DNA of 64,000 bases from Streptomyces poonensis (GTDB lineage Bacteria > Actinomycetota > Actinomycetes > Streptomycetales > Streptomycetaceae). The stretch spans positions 150,126 to 214,125 of the forward strand of contig NZ_BMVW01000014.1 of assembly GCF_014650915.1 (NCBI RefSeq), given 5' to 3'. The notes under the pieces were generated by a model, which saw only the letters and a program-made list of their open reading frames with translations, was not told the DNA's origin and did not search any database. This document shows, piece after piece, positions 25,107 through 34,145 of the stretch; position 1 is the first letter of the stretch; every line of letters starts with the position of its first letter. The position numbers and the translations under genes were made by a program.

Positions 25107-27571
25107 CTGCTCCTGCTGCACGAGGACCACTCCGACCCCGAACTCCTCGACGGAGCGATCGGCCTGGCCCGTCGACTGGTGGCCGAGACACCGGAAGGCT
25201 CTCCCGACCGCCTCCACCATCTGGCCCGGTTGTGCGAAGCCCTGCGGCACGCCTACACCCTGCGCCCCGAACCTCGCGTACTCACCGAGGCCATCGACCT
25301 GGCCCGTACGGTGGCCACGGGGCTGCCGCCCGACCATCCGCGCCGGGCCGACGCGGTGTCCGATCTCGCCGGACTGCTGCGCCTGCGCCACGATGACCAC
25401 GGCGACTTTGAGTCGCTGCGCGAGGCCGTCGGCCTGTCTCGTGCGCTGGTCGACGAACTGCCCCACGACCACCCCGCCCGTGCCCGGGAACTGAACAACC
25501 TCGGTCACGAACTCGAGGCACTGGCCGGCCTCCAGGGCCGGCGTCGAGACCCGGCCGTACTGGACGAGATCGTCGGCCTGGGCCGCGCGGCCCAAGCCGC
25601 CCTCAACCCGGACACCGATCCCGAACTGCAGACGACCGTCCAGGCCAACCTCGCCCGCTGGCTCCTGCGGCGCGCCCAGTCCGGCGGACCCGCACACGAC
25701 GGGTCGGCCGACCTCGCCGAAGCCCTCCGGCTCAGCCGGCAGGCCCACACCGGTACGGCGGGCCGGCCGACGGGTGCGGTGCTGCAGGCGCTGGCCGACA
25801 GCCTGGCCGAGCAGTACACCCGCACCCGCGACCCCGCCGTGCCGGCCGAGGCCGTCGCCGTCCTCCGGGACGGTCTGGCCGCCGCCGTGAGTCCCTCCGA
25901 ACGGGCCTCCCGGTGTCACCTGCTGGGCACGGCCCTGAACAACCGGTATGTGGACTACGGCGACGCGGCGGACGCCCGGGAGGCGGCGACCCTGCTGCGC
26001 GAGGTCGCCAGATCCACGACGGAGAACGTGCACAGACGCCTCGAGAGCGCCTGGTACGCCGGCAAACTGGAGATCGTCCTGGAGGACTGGCCGAACGCGG
26101 CCGACGATCTCGCCCTCGCGGTCCGCCTGCTGCCCGACCTCGCGGGCTGCCAGTTGCGGTCGGGCGACCGGAAGCGCCGCCTCTCCTCCTACGCGCTGCT
26201 GCCCACGCCGGCGGCCTCCTGCGCGCCGGCCGACGGCTCACCGGCCCGCGCGCTGGAACTGCTGGAGCAAGGACGCGGGGTGCTGCACGCGGAGACGTCG
26301 GCCGTGCGCGTGGACCTGGAGCGGCTGCGGGCCGGCGCCCCGCGCCTCGCCACGGCCCTGGAGGAGCTGCCGGTCCGGCTGCGATCCGTGCCGGACGCCG
26401 ACCGGCGCCACCGGCTCGCCGACGAACGACGGCACTTGATCGAGGAGATCAAAGGAGTACCGGGATTCGGCAATCTCCTTCAGCCGCCGCGCCTGGAGGA
26501 GATCCTCGCCGCCTGCCGCGAAGGCCCCGTCGCCGTCCCGGTGTTCGGCCGCTACGGCTCCGACGCCCTGCTCGTCACCCGGAAGGGCGTCCGCCGCCTG
26601 CCGCTGCCCGGGTTCACCTTCGACGCCGTCCGGCGCCTCGGCCGGGATCTGCTCGGCGGTGCCGAACTGGCGCTGGACCACACGGTCACCCCGGCCCGCC
26701 GCAGCCTGGGCGAGTACTCCCTGCGCACGGGGCTGGCTCTTCTCTGGGACACCGTCGTGGGGCCCGTGCTCGACGCCCTGCGGGACGACCTCGGCGGTCC
26801 GCGGGAAGGTGCCGCTCCACCGCGCATGTGATGGTGTCCCACCGGTCCGCTGAGCCACTTCCCGCTGCACATGGCCGAACGCCGGGAGGAGGGCAGTGCC
26901 TTCTCCCTCGTGGTGTCGTCCTACACCCCCACCGTCCACGCCCTCGGCCGTCTCCGGCCCTGGCGACCCGGCCCGGACAGCCGTCCCCTGGTGGTCACCC
27001 TGCCGGGGTCACCCTGCCGCGGACTCCCGGCGCGCCGGACCTGCCGGCCGCCGACGAGGAGGCGGCCCTGCTCACCGGCTCCTTCCCCCGCGCCCGCCTG
27101 CTGCACGGCCCGGCAGCCACCAGGGAACACCTGATGACGGCCCTCCCGGACCACGACATCGTCCATGTGGCCTGCCACGCCGGACACGACGCCGGCCGCC
27201 ATCACGAGGGCCACCTCGTCCTGCACGACGGTCGGCTCCACATCGGTGACATCGCGGCCGCCCGCACCGACCGGGCCGGACTGGCGTTCCTGTCCGCCTG
27301 CGGCACCGCTCGGAACCGCCTCGACCTGCCGGACGAGTCCGTCAACCTCCTGTCGGCCTTCCAGCTCGCCGGTTTCAGTCATCTGGTGGGCAGCCTCTGG
27401 CAGGTGACCGATCAGGCCAACACCCGCCTGGTGTCGGCCTTCTACGACCACCTGACGACGCATCAGCAGGCAACCGTCGCCGATTCCCTCCACCACGCCA
27501 TGTCCCGGTTGCGCGAGCGAGAGCCCGAACGGCCGTCACTCTGGACGTCCCACCTGCACATCGGCCCGTAG
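25107..27571 (+). pseudogene. TPR-CHAT protease, broken by a nonsense codon and a 14-bp duplication
   Basis: The frame from 25107 (usable start GTG 25179, 550 residues) holds TPR-like helices such as AIGLARRLVAETPEGSPDRL and LREAVGLSRALVDELPHDHP. At 26829-26831 a TGA interrupts a block reading RM-stop-WCPTGPLSHFPLH, where relatives have RVWWCPTGPLS, a Trp to stop change. The same frame continues to VVTLPG near 27000, then a 14-bp tandem duplication (26993-27019) shifts frame. The CHAT core follows: HVACHAGHD with the catalytic His and LSACGTARN with the catalytic Cys. The N-terminal start is also missing. CHAT proteases are caspase-like; this copy is dead. Confidence 0.85.
26993..27019 (+). 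repeat. 14-bp tandem duplication in the CHAT gene
   Basis: GGTCACCCTGCCG at 26993-27005 recurs at 27007-27019. Removing one 14-bp unit restores VVTLPRTPGAPDLPAADEEA in the original frame. Confidence 0.88.
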
Positions 27572-27647
27572 CAGCAGAGGGCGCTCGAACCGGCGGACGC
27601 CGGGTGTGCTGTGGCTCCGCTCGGCGCGGGGTTCCGCACGGTCGGGC

Positions 27648-28676
27648 TCATGGGCGGATCGCAATCTTGATCGCCTGACGTGTGTCCATGGCCCGGTAGG
27701 CGGTGGCGACATCCTCCAGGGACATCTCGGCCGAGACCACTGGTGACGCGTCCAGCTGCCCGGCGAGGGTTTCTGCGAGCAGGGGCTCCAGATAGCGGCG
27801 GGCCGGGGTGACCCCGGCCCGCAGGGCGATGTTGTGGCGGAACAGCCGGTAGAGGTCGACGCGGTCCACGCCGTTGGGAACGCCGACGGAGCCGATGATG
27901 CCGCCGGGCCGGACCAGCTCGGTCGCGAGGTCGAGCGCGGACTGGGTCCCTGCGCACTCCGCGACGCTGCGGACACCGCCCTTGGTCTCGTCCTGGATGA
28001 ATCCAATGGTCGCGGGGTCGTCTGCGGCCAGGATGTCGGTCGCCCCCATGCGCCTGGCCAGGTCGCTGCGTTCAGGGTGGCGGCCGACGAGGAAGATACG
28101 TCCCGCTCGGGCGCGGCGGGCGGCGAGGGCGGCGCAGAGCCCGACGGCGCCGTCCCCGAGGACGACAACGGCCGACCCTGGCCGCACATCGGCCAGGACA
28201 GCGGCATGCGCCCCGGTCGCCATGACGTCCGTCAGCGGAAGCAGCCGGCGCAGGAGTTCGGCGTCCGCGTCCGTACGCACCGGGACGAGGGTGCCGTCGG
28301 CGAACGGCACACGCACGGCCTCGGCCTGCCCACCGTCATGACGGCCGCCCCAGAAGCCGCCGTTGGGACACGAGGTGAACAGTCCGTCGCGGCATTGCCG
28401 GCAGGAACCGTCCGAGAAGGCGAACGGCGCGAGCACGAGATCGCGCGGCCGGATGCGGGTGACGTCCGCGCCGACCTCCTCGACGACCCCGATCCACTCG
28501 TGACCCATGCGGTCACCCGGCGTGAACGCCTCCTGACCTCGGAACGGCCACAGGTCGGATCCGCACACGGCGGCGAGGGAGACCCTCACCAGCGCGTCGC
28601 CCGGTTGCTCGATCACCGGGTCGGGGACGTCGACGAGGCGGACGCGTCCGGCATCTTCCAGCACGGTAGCTCTCAT
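27648..28676 (-). CDS. Zinc-dependent alcohol dehydrogenase
   Basis: 342 residues, medium-chain dehydrogenase/reductase. N-terminal GroES-like domain with catalytic zinc residues in LAAVCGSDLWPF and MGHEWIGVVEEVG. The structural zinc loop is DGSCRQCRDGLFTSC, with Asp in place of the first Cys, as in a known subgroup. The NAD(P) domain has SAVVVLGDGAVGLCAALAAR. It oxidises or reduces an alcohol/aldehyde pair. ATG 28676 lies 91 bp from the divergent Lrp-type gene start, which probably regulates it. Ends near the CHAT pseudogene in a tail-to-tail arrangement. Confidence 0.9.
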   Translation of the reverse strand: MRATVLEDAGRVRLVDVPDPVIEQPGDALVRVSLAAVCGSDLWPFRGQEAFTPGDRMGHEWIGVVEEVGADVTRIRPRDLVLAPFAFSDGSCRQCRDGLFTSCPNGGFWGGRHDGGQAEAVRVPFADGTLVPVRTDADAELLRRLLPLTDVMATGAHAAVLADVRPGSAVVVLGDGAVGLCAALAARRARAGRIFLVGRHPERSDLARRMGATDILAADDPATIGFIQDETKGGVRSVAECAGTQSALDLATELVRPGGIIGSVGVPNGVDRVDLYRLFRHNIALRAGVTPARRYLEPLLAETLAGQLDASPVVSAEMSLEDVATAYRAMDTRQAIKIAIRP

Positions 28677-28767
28677 GAGCGATCACGGTAGGCTGCCGCT
28701 GTCCGTCCGGCCATGCCACTTCGACGGGATACCGCAGCTCCAGCCGTCAAACAGAAGGTGGTCTGGC

Positions 28768-29259
28768 GTGTCTGTCTCCCGATCGTCTGGTGTCGACGCC
28801 GTGGATCTCGCGCTCATACGCGAGCTCTCCCGCAACGCCCGTATCAGCCTCGCCGAGGTGGGCCGCCGTGTGAGCCTCAGCCGGCCGGCGGTCGCCGAGC
28901 GGATCCGGCGCCTGGAGGAGCACGGTGTGATCAAGGGCTATGGCGTCCATCTGGACCTCGATCGGCTGGGACTGAGCCTCCGGGCGCACGTCTCGCTGCG
29001 TCCCCGGCACGGTTCCTCCCGGAATCCGCAGGTCCTTCGCGACCGGCTTCTGGCTATCGGTCACGTCCTGTCGTGCGTCCACGTCACCGGGGCGAACTGC
29101 TACGAGCTGACGATCGCGGTACGGGACGCGCACCACCTGGAGCAGGTCATCGAGCACCTCGCAGAGCTGGGGGACACCACTACCGGGGTGGTGCTCTCCG
29201 AATCCGTGCACCTGAGTGACGTGGACGTCGCCGCGTGGCTCCTGCAAGGAGACCACTGA
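28768..29259 (+). CDS. Lrp/AsnC-family regulator
   Basis: 163 residues. HTH region DLALIRELSRNARISLAEVG, RRVSLSRPAVAERIRRLEEH, then HGVIKGYGVHLDLDRLGLSL, followed by the RAM ligand domain (HVLSCVHVTGANCYELTIAV, LEQVIEHLAELGDTTTGVVL). GTG 28768 is preferred because AAGGTGG precedes it; another GTG at 28801 is possible. The upstream ATG at 28675 has no ribosome site. Likely controls the divergent alcohol dehydrogenase and senses an amino acid or related ligand. Convergent with a LysR gene through a shared terminator. Confidence 0.88.
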   Translation: MSVSRSSGVDAVDLALIRELSRNARISLAEVGRRVSLSRPAVAERIRRLEEHGVIKGYGVHLDLDRLGLSLRAHVSLRPRHGSSRNPQVLRDRLLAIGHVLSCVHVTGANCYELTIAVRDAHHLEQVIEHLAELGDTTTGVVLSESVHLSDVDVAAWLLQGDH

Positions 29260-29329
29260 TCTCTTCCGGCTGTCTCACGGGCACCGGCCTCGGACCGACC
29301 ACCACCCGACAACAGCCAGAAGAGATCAG
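29256..29329. terminator. Bidirectional hairpin between convergent regulators
   Basis: Arms 29256-29273 and 29312-29329 (CTGATCTCTTCCGGCTGT against its complement) pair over 18 bp with one mismatch. The left arm includes the Lrp stop codon and the right arm overlaps the LysR stop. Confidence 0.8.
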
Positions 29330-30312
29330 TAGCCCACGTCGGCCCGTCGCGCATCTGGTTCGCTGGTGAGCACCGCGCCCGCGCGTGGACCCGGGCCGTC
29401 CTCTTCTCCGCGGGGCAGGGAGCCGTGCGCGTACGGGCGGACCGCGGCGTACAGAATGTCCCGCAGGCCGGGCAGGGTTTCGCGGTCCTCCCGCCAGACC
29501 AGGCGCAGGCTGAGGTCCGGCAGGGGAAGGCCGAGCCGGATCAGCGTGCCGGCCCGGAGACTGTCGGCGACCGCGAAGTGCGGCAGCAGCGAAATCCCGA
29601 GACCGTGCTCGGCCCAGGCCCGCATCACCGTCACCCCGCCGGCCCGGACCCGCTCGGGGCCGGCGCCGAGGATCCGGTCGCCGGCCATCCAGAAGGAGCA
29701 TTCCGGAACGTTGACCAGGAGCCGCTCGCGGTCGAGGTCGGCTGGGGACAGCTCGGCCCGGCCGGCCAGTGGGTGCGTCGGGGCGGCGACCAGCGCGAGC
29801 GGGACCGGGTCGAGATCGACGAAGGTCAGCGGTTCGGCCGGGGTGGGGAAGCCGAGGCCGCCCACGTCCTCGCCGGCGTCCAGCAGCAGGGCCGCGTCGA
29901 GCCGCCCCGCGATGACATCGGTGAACAGCCCTTGGCGGGCACGGTCGGAGCGCACATCGACGTCGATGTCGGGCCGCCGCTCGGCCAGCCGGGTCAGGAC
30001 GACAGGAACGTGGGAGCCGGCGAGGGTCTCCAGCGCGCCGAGCCGCAGCCTCAAGCGCTCGGTCCGGACGTCGCGGACGGCCTGCTCGGCGGTGTCGAGC
30101 AGGGAGCGTGCCCAGCGGCGCAGCCGTTGCCCGGCGGACGTCGGCACCATCCCCTTGGAACTACGCACGAACAGGGCCACGCCGAGCGCGGTTTCCAGGG
30201 CCCGGATCTGCTGCGAGACAGATGAAGGGGCGAGGTTGAGGGCGACGGCGGCGTCGGTCACGGTCCGGTGCTCGGCGACGGCTTCGAACACCTTGAGTTG
30301 GCGCAGCTCCAT
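29326..30312 (-). CDS. LysR-family transcriptional regulator
   Basis: 328 residues. The N-terminal winged HTH (MELRQLKVFEAVAEHRTVTD, AVALNLAPSSVSQQIRALET) and substrate domain (AGRLDAALLLDAGEDVGGLG; AWAEHGLGISLLPHFAVADS) are complete, with an Arg/Gly-rich tail of about 30 residues that extends past the usual LysR end. ATG 30312 is adjacent to a dyad and a divergent MFS gene, so this regulator probably controls that exporter. Ligand unknown. Confidence 0.92.
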   Translation of the reverse strand: MELRQLKVFEAVAEHRTVTDAAVALNLAPSSVSQQIRALETALGVALFVRSSKGMVPTSAGQRLRRWARSLLDTAEQAVRDVRTERLRLRLGALETLAGSHVPVVLTRLAERRPDIDVDVRSDRARQGLFTDVIAGRLDAALLLDAGEDVGGLGFPTPAEPLTFVDLDPVPLALVAAPTHPLAGRAELSPADLDRERLLVNVPECSFWMAGDRILGAGPERVRAGGVTVMRAWAEHGLGISLLPHFAVADSLRAGTLIRLGLPLPDLSLRLVWREDRETLPGLRDILYAAVRPYAHGSLPRGEEDGPGPRAGAVLTSEPDARRADVGY

Positions 30313-30334
30313 GTGACGGCAGAACACATCCGAG

Positions 30335-30353
30335 CGTTCGAAAATTCCGAACG
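30335..30353. promoter_or_regulatory. Dyad in the LysR/MFS promoter
   Basis: CGTTCG-AAAATTC-CGAACG: 6-bp arms and an A/T-rich 7-bp centre, unusual in this GC-rich DNA. It lies 23 bp before the LysR start and 97 bp before the MFS start. Confidence 0.7.
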
Positions 30354-30449
30354 GGACGTGCGAATGCGCCGGTGGAGCCCCGGATCCGCAGCGACCACAG
30401 TGGACCGCGTCTCTCCCGCATCTCCCATCGCTCAGGAGGCTGTTCAGCC

Positions 30450-31820
30450 ATGACTCATGTGAAGCCGACCGCATCCGCGATCCCTCCCGCGGCGAGGAGA
30501 CGGCGTGCCGGCACGCTGACGGGCATTTCGCTGGGCTACTTCATGGTGCTGCTCGATACCACGGTGCTGTCGGTCGCCGAGCCCGATCTGGCATCGTCCC
30601 TGGGCACCTCGATGGCCGGACTGCAGTGGGCGATCACCGGCTACACCGTGGCGTTCGCGGCGCTGCTGCTGTCGGCGGGAGCAGCGGCCGACCGGTTCGG
30701 CGCGGAGCGGCTCTTCCGGTCCGGCATCGCGGTGTTCGGTCTGGCGTCCCTGCTCAGCTCCGTGGCCCCCGGCCTGTGGGCCTTGCTTCTTCTGCGGGCG
30801 ATATCGGGGGCCGCCGCCGCGGCGTGCGTGCCCGCCTCCATGGCGATGATCGCCCGTCTGTACCCGGAGCCGGCCGCCCGAGCGCGCGCGGTCTCGGTGT
30901 GGGCCGCGATCAGCGGCGCGGCCGTCGCGGCCGGTCCGATCGCCGGAGGCGCCCTGGTCGGGGCAGCCGGATGGCGAGCGGTGTTCCTGATCAACGTGCC
31001 TCTCGGAGCGGTGGTGCTGGCCCTCACCTGGACCCGCTCGGTGGCCTGTCCGCGCAGCGGCCACCGCGTCGACTGGCCGGCCCAGCTGGCCGCCGCAGTG
31101 GTGCTGGCGCTCCTCACGGACGCGCTGATCGCCGCCGGAGCCGGGGCCTGGGGCCACGCGGTCTGTTCGTCGGCGGGACTCGTGGTCTCACTGTTGGCAT
31201 TCTCCGTACTCGAAAGCAGAAGCCAGGCGCCGGTCGTGAACCGGGCCCTGCTGCGGTCGAAGCAAGTACGTGCCGGCCTGCTGGCCGCCGCAGCTGCCGG
31301 CTTCGCGCTGGCCGGCGCACTGTTCGTGCTGCCCCTGCTGCTGCAGCAACAGCGGCACCTGAGTCCGCTGGAAACCGGGCTCGCGTTCCTGCCGCTCACC
31401 GTCCCCTTCGCCGCCAACCCGCCACTGACCGGCAGGATCGTGGCTCGCACAGGCCCCCGGCGCCCCATCCTGGCCGGCCTCGCTCTCCTGACCGCGGGCG
31501 GCGCGGTCCTCGCCTGCACGGTCTTCGCCGACGGCGCCTGTCACTGGCTGGCGCTGGGCCTGGTGCTCACCGGCTTCGGTGTCTCCTACGTTCTGCCGGC
31601 CCTCGTCGCGGCCGTCATCAGCGCCGCACCGGAAGGCACCGCCGGCGCGGCCGGTGGTCTGCTCAACGCTGTGCGCCAGGTCGGCGCCACCCTCGGCGTC
31701 GCGCTCATGGGCGCCGCCGCAGCCGCGGACACCGGGTGGTCCCTGCTGCTGTCGGCTGGAGCCTGTGCCCTCGCCGGGCTCGTCTTCGCGCTGACACACC
31801 CCACCGCCGCGCCCCGGTGA
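30450..31820 (+). CDS. MFS transporter of the DHA2 (EmrB/QacA) type
   Basis: 456 residues with fourteen predicted helices. TM1 reads GISLGYFMVLLDTTVLSVAE, the DTTVVxVA signature of 14-helix drug exporters. Motif A is AADRFGAERLFRSG, and motif C in TM5 is AAISGAAVAAGPIAGGALVG. AGGAGG at 30434-30439 precedes ATG 30450. Divergent from the LysR gene. Predicted proton-drug antiport; substrate unknown. Confidence 0.92.
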   Translation: MTHVKPTASAIPPAARRRRAGTLTGISLGYFMVLLDTTVLSVAEPDLASSLGTSMAGLQWAITGYTVAFAALLLSAGAAADRFGAERLFRSGIAVFGLASLLSSVAPGLWALLLLRAISGAAAAACVPASMAMIARLYPEPAARARAVSVWAAISGAAVAAGPIAGGALVGAAGWRAVFLINVPLGAVVLALTWTRSVACPRSGHRVDWPAQLAAAVVLALLTDALIAAGAGAWGHAVCSSAGLVVSLLAFSVLESRSQAPVVNRALLRSKQVRAGLLAAAAAGFALAGALFVLPLLLQQQRHLSPLETGLAFLPLTVPFAANPPLTGRIVARTGPRRPILAGLALLTAGGAVLACTVFADGACHWLALGLVLTGFGVSYVLPALVAAVISAAPEGTAGAAGGLLNAVRQVGATLGVALMGAAAAADTGWSLLLSAGACALAGLVFALTHPTAAPR

Positions 31821-31924
31821 GAAAAGACCCGTGGCCAAGCACCGAACCGGCGCAGCCCCGCCACCAGTTGGTGCGAGCCATGACGTTGTCGACACCGCCC
31901 GCCCTCGCTCATCCTTGACGCCCT

Positions 31925-31974
31925 CTAGGACGCTTGTCCTAGAGTAGCGCCCACGACTAGGACGCCTGTCCTAG
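31925..31974. promoter_or_regulatory. Two tandem palindromes, operator of the TetR-YciI operon
   Basis: CTAGGACGCTTGTCCTAG (31925-31942) and CTAGGACGCCTGTCCTAG (31957-31974) have identical 7-bp arms, and their starts are 32 bp apart, about three helical turns. They sit 33 bp before the TetR start. Confidence 0.85.
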
Positions 31975-32006
31975 TACTGACTGGATGAGGACTGTGAGGT
32001 CGTGCG

Positions 32007-32603
32007 GTGGCCGGGAGCACAAGTACGCGGGCACAGATCGTCGATGCTGCGAACCGGCTCTTCTACGAGCACGGTTTCGAGCACACGTCGTTCGCGGCGA
32101 TCGCCGAGGCGGTGGGCATCTCGCGGGGCAACTTCTACCACCACTTCAAGACCAAGGACGAGATCCTCATCGGGGTCATCGAGGCCCGGCTCCACAGTAC
32201 GCGCGCGATGCTCGCGGAGTGGGAACGGGACGAGCCGGGCCCCGCTGAGCGGGTGCGACGGTTCGTGGAGATCGTCATCACCAACGGTGCGGACATTGAG
32301 AACTACGGCTGTCCGGTCGGAACCCTCACGAACGAACTCGCCAAACTCGATCACCCCGCGCGCTCCCAGGCTGTCGCCGTCTTCGAGCTGTTCCGGACGT
32401 GGCTTCGGGAACAGTTCGAGGCGCTCGGGTTCACGGTAGAAGCCGACGATCTCGCGATGCACGTCCTGGCCTTCAGTCAAGGCATCGCCACCTTGTCCAA
32501 CGCCTTCCACGACGGCGAGTTCGTGCAGCGGGAGGTCGACCGCCTCCATGGCTGGCTCGACGAGCGCCTCGCAGATCATGCGTCACCGCGCTCCCGTCGC
32601 TGA
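32007..32603 (+). CDS. TetR-family transcriptional regulator
   Basis: 198 residues. HTH region: AQIVDAANRLFYEHGFEHTS, FAAIAEAVGISRGNFYHHFK, TKDEIL. The ligand domain has YGCPVGTLTNELAKLDHP, typical of TetR_C_6/YxaF-like members. GTG 32007 follows TGAGG. Two perfect palindromes upstream indicate autorepression, and the YciI gene begins 38 bp after the stop, so the operon encodes a regulator and an enzyme-like partner. Confidence 0.92.
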   Translation: MAGSTSTRAQIVDAANRLFYEHGFEHTSFAAIAEAVGISRGNFYHHFKTKDEILIGVIEARLHSTRAMLAEWERDEPGPAERVRRFVEIVITNGADIENYGCPVGTLTNELAKLDHPARSQAVAVFELFRTWLREQFEALGFTVEADDLAMHVLAFSQGIATLSNAFHDGEFVQREVDRLHGWLDERLADHASPRSRR

Positions 32604-32641
32604 GCCGACCGACCACACCACCAGCAAACGAAGGAGAACCA

Positions 32642-32938
32642 GTGTTCGTCGTCCTGCTCCGCTTCGGGGCCAACAGAAGCCAGGCTCCGGATTACATGGC
32701 GGGCCATCAGGAATGGATCCAGCAAGGCATGAGTGACGGGGTCTTCCTGCTGGTCGGAGGCGTTCAGCCGGGTCAGGGCGGTGCCGTGCTGGCCCATGAC
32801 ACGACCCTGGACGACCTGCGGCAACGCGTTGCGGCGGACCCGTTCGTCGCCCACGAGGTCGTCTCGGCCGAGATCATCGAGATCGCTCCGAACCTCACCG
32901 ATCCGCGGCTCGCGTTCCTGACGGGGTCGAACCCATGA
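32642..32938 (+). CDS. YciI-family protein
   Basis: 98 residues, YCII ferredoxin-like fold. N-terminal FVVLLRFGANRSQAPDYMAG, then HQEWIQQGMSDGVFLLVGGV (His of the HxxW-type active-site region), ending with DPFVAHEVVSAEIIEIAP. GTG 32642 is preceded by AAGGAG at 32631-32636. YciI domains are inferred hydrolase/dehydrochlorinase-like or sensing domains; this copy has the conserved His and Asp. Probably co-transcribed with the upstream TetR gene and followed by a hairpin. Confidence 0.85.
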   Translation: MFVVLLRFGANRSQAPDYMAGHQEWIQQGMSDGVFLLVGGVQPGQGGAVLAHDTTLDDLRQRVAADPFVAHEVVSAEIIEIAPNLTDPRLAFLTGSNP

Positions 32939-32954
32939 CCGTCCGTCTCGCACG

Positions 32955-32981
32955 CCCCGGCGGCGCCGTACGCCGCCGGGG
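32955..32981 (+). terminator. GC-rich hairpin after the YciI gene
   Basis: CCCCGGCGGCG (32955-32965) and CGCCGCCGGGG (32971-32981), perfect 11-bp arms with a 5-nt loop, 17 bp after the stop. Confidence 0.82.
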
Positions 32982-33383
32982 CGGTACGGTCCCGGCGCCT
33001 TGAGCTGCACCCACCAATCGCTCCGCGTTGCATTGGCGCACCTCCAGGTGACAGATGTATGGCGTGCTGGGCGAGTGCGTGAGCCGCAGGCGTGGTGCCG
33101 GCGGCAGCGGCGTAGGCGTTCCCCTCTCTGTGCGGCGCGGAACACCCCGATCACGTAGGCGGCGAAGGCGCGGGAGGCCGTGACCGTGACCCGGGCGGCA
33201 GAACACGGCGTGTCGTGGAGTGTCGACGAGGAGTGCCTTGAGCGCGGCACCGACGCGCCCCCCGGGGCGGGGCGCCGGCTCGGAACCGCTCACGCCTATT
33301 GACGGATTGACGCGCGCCGGCCGTGGGCAAGGAACCCGGCAGTACGTGACATGAGCACGCCAACCCCCCACGGGAGGTCGACC
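32982..33383. other. Intergenic stretch before snapalysin
   Basis: About 400 bp with no recognised gene on either strand; open frames are compositional. It probably holds the snapalysin promoter near its right end. The LysR activator that often accompanies snpA is not adjacent. Confidence 0.4.
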
Positions 33384-33947
33384 ATGTACGCACGCGCATT
33401 AGCCCATGGCCTCACCGCCGCCCTCACGGTGGCTCTCACCCTGGCCGGCGGCCAGACGTACGCAGCACCGACAGGCTCCGGCGCGCAGTCCCTCGCAGCC
33501 CGCGTCGTCACCTACGACGCCAGTGCCTCGGCGGAGTTCAGGGCCGCCGTCGACCAAGGTGCGGCGATCTGGAACGCCAGCGTGGACAGCGTCGAACTGC
33601 GTCCGGCCGCTGCCGGTCAACGCGCCAACATCCGGATCCTGGCCGACAACGGCTGGCCCCGGGCCCTGACCACCTCACTCGGCAACGGAACTGTCTACAT
33701 CGGACGGCAGGCCGTCAACCAGGGCTACGACACGGTCCGTATCTCAGCGCACGAACTCGGCCACATCCTGGGCCTGCCGGACCGCAAGCCCGGCCCCTGC
33801 ACGAGCCTGATGTCGGGTTCCAGCGCCGGCGTCTCGTGCAAGAACCCGTATCCGAACACGGCGGAGAAGGCGGAGGTCGAGAGCAACTTCGGCGCCGCGT
33901 TCGCCCGCCTGGCGGAGGCCCCGCGCAACGTGGTGACCGTGGACTGA
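33384..33947 (+). CDS. snpA: Snapalysin-family secreted metalloprotease (M7)
   Basis: 187 residues, secreted. A signal peptide (ALAHGLTAALTVALTLAGGQ, then TYAAP) is followed by a mature domain with the metzincin-like zinc motif ISAHELGHILGLPD (HExxHxxGxxD) and two Cys (GPCTSLM, GVSCKNP) for a disulfide. Snapalysins are small neutral proteases with milk-casein activity, unusual in using Asp as the third zinc ligand. ATG 33384 follows GGGAGG at 33372-33377. A hairpin follows the stop. No lysR-type snpR partner is next to it. Confidence 0.9.
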   Translation: MYARALAHGLTAALTVALTLAGGQTYAAPTGSGAQSLAARVVTYDASASAEFRAAVDQGAAIWNASVDSVELRPAAAGQRANIRILADNGWPRALTTSLGNGTVYIGRQAVNQGYDTVRISAHELGHILGLPDRKPGPCTSLMSGSSAGVSCKNPYPNTAEKAEVESNFGAAFARLAEAPRNVVTVD

Positions 33948-33956
33948 CCCACGGAC

Positions 33957-33985
33957 GTGTGCGGGGGCGGTCCGTCCCCGCACAC
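33957..33985 (+). terminator. Hairpin after snapalysin
   Basis: GTGTGCGGGG (33957-33966) and CCCCGCACAC (33976-33985), perfect 10-bp arms, 9-nt loop, 10 bp after the stop. Confidence 0.82.
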
Positions 33986-34145
33986 ACCGGTCGTCCTCCG
34001 CCACTCCCCGCGCGGGGTGAAACGCTCCGGTGGGCGCTCCTCGAACTCGACTCCCGAACTCGACCGGCGCAGTGAGAGGGGAGGCCGGGGCATCACGGGC
34101 GGCCTGTCCCGTCCGTCCGGGGACCGATCCAGGCCGTCCTCCCGG

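Noticed and set aside
25179..26831. Calling the 550-residue TPR part as a normal gene
   Set aside because: Its stop falls inside a conserved Trp-Trp-Cys-Pro block and the catalytic CHAT domain follows; it is better described as part of a pseudogene.
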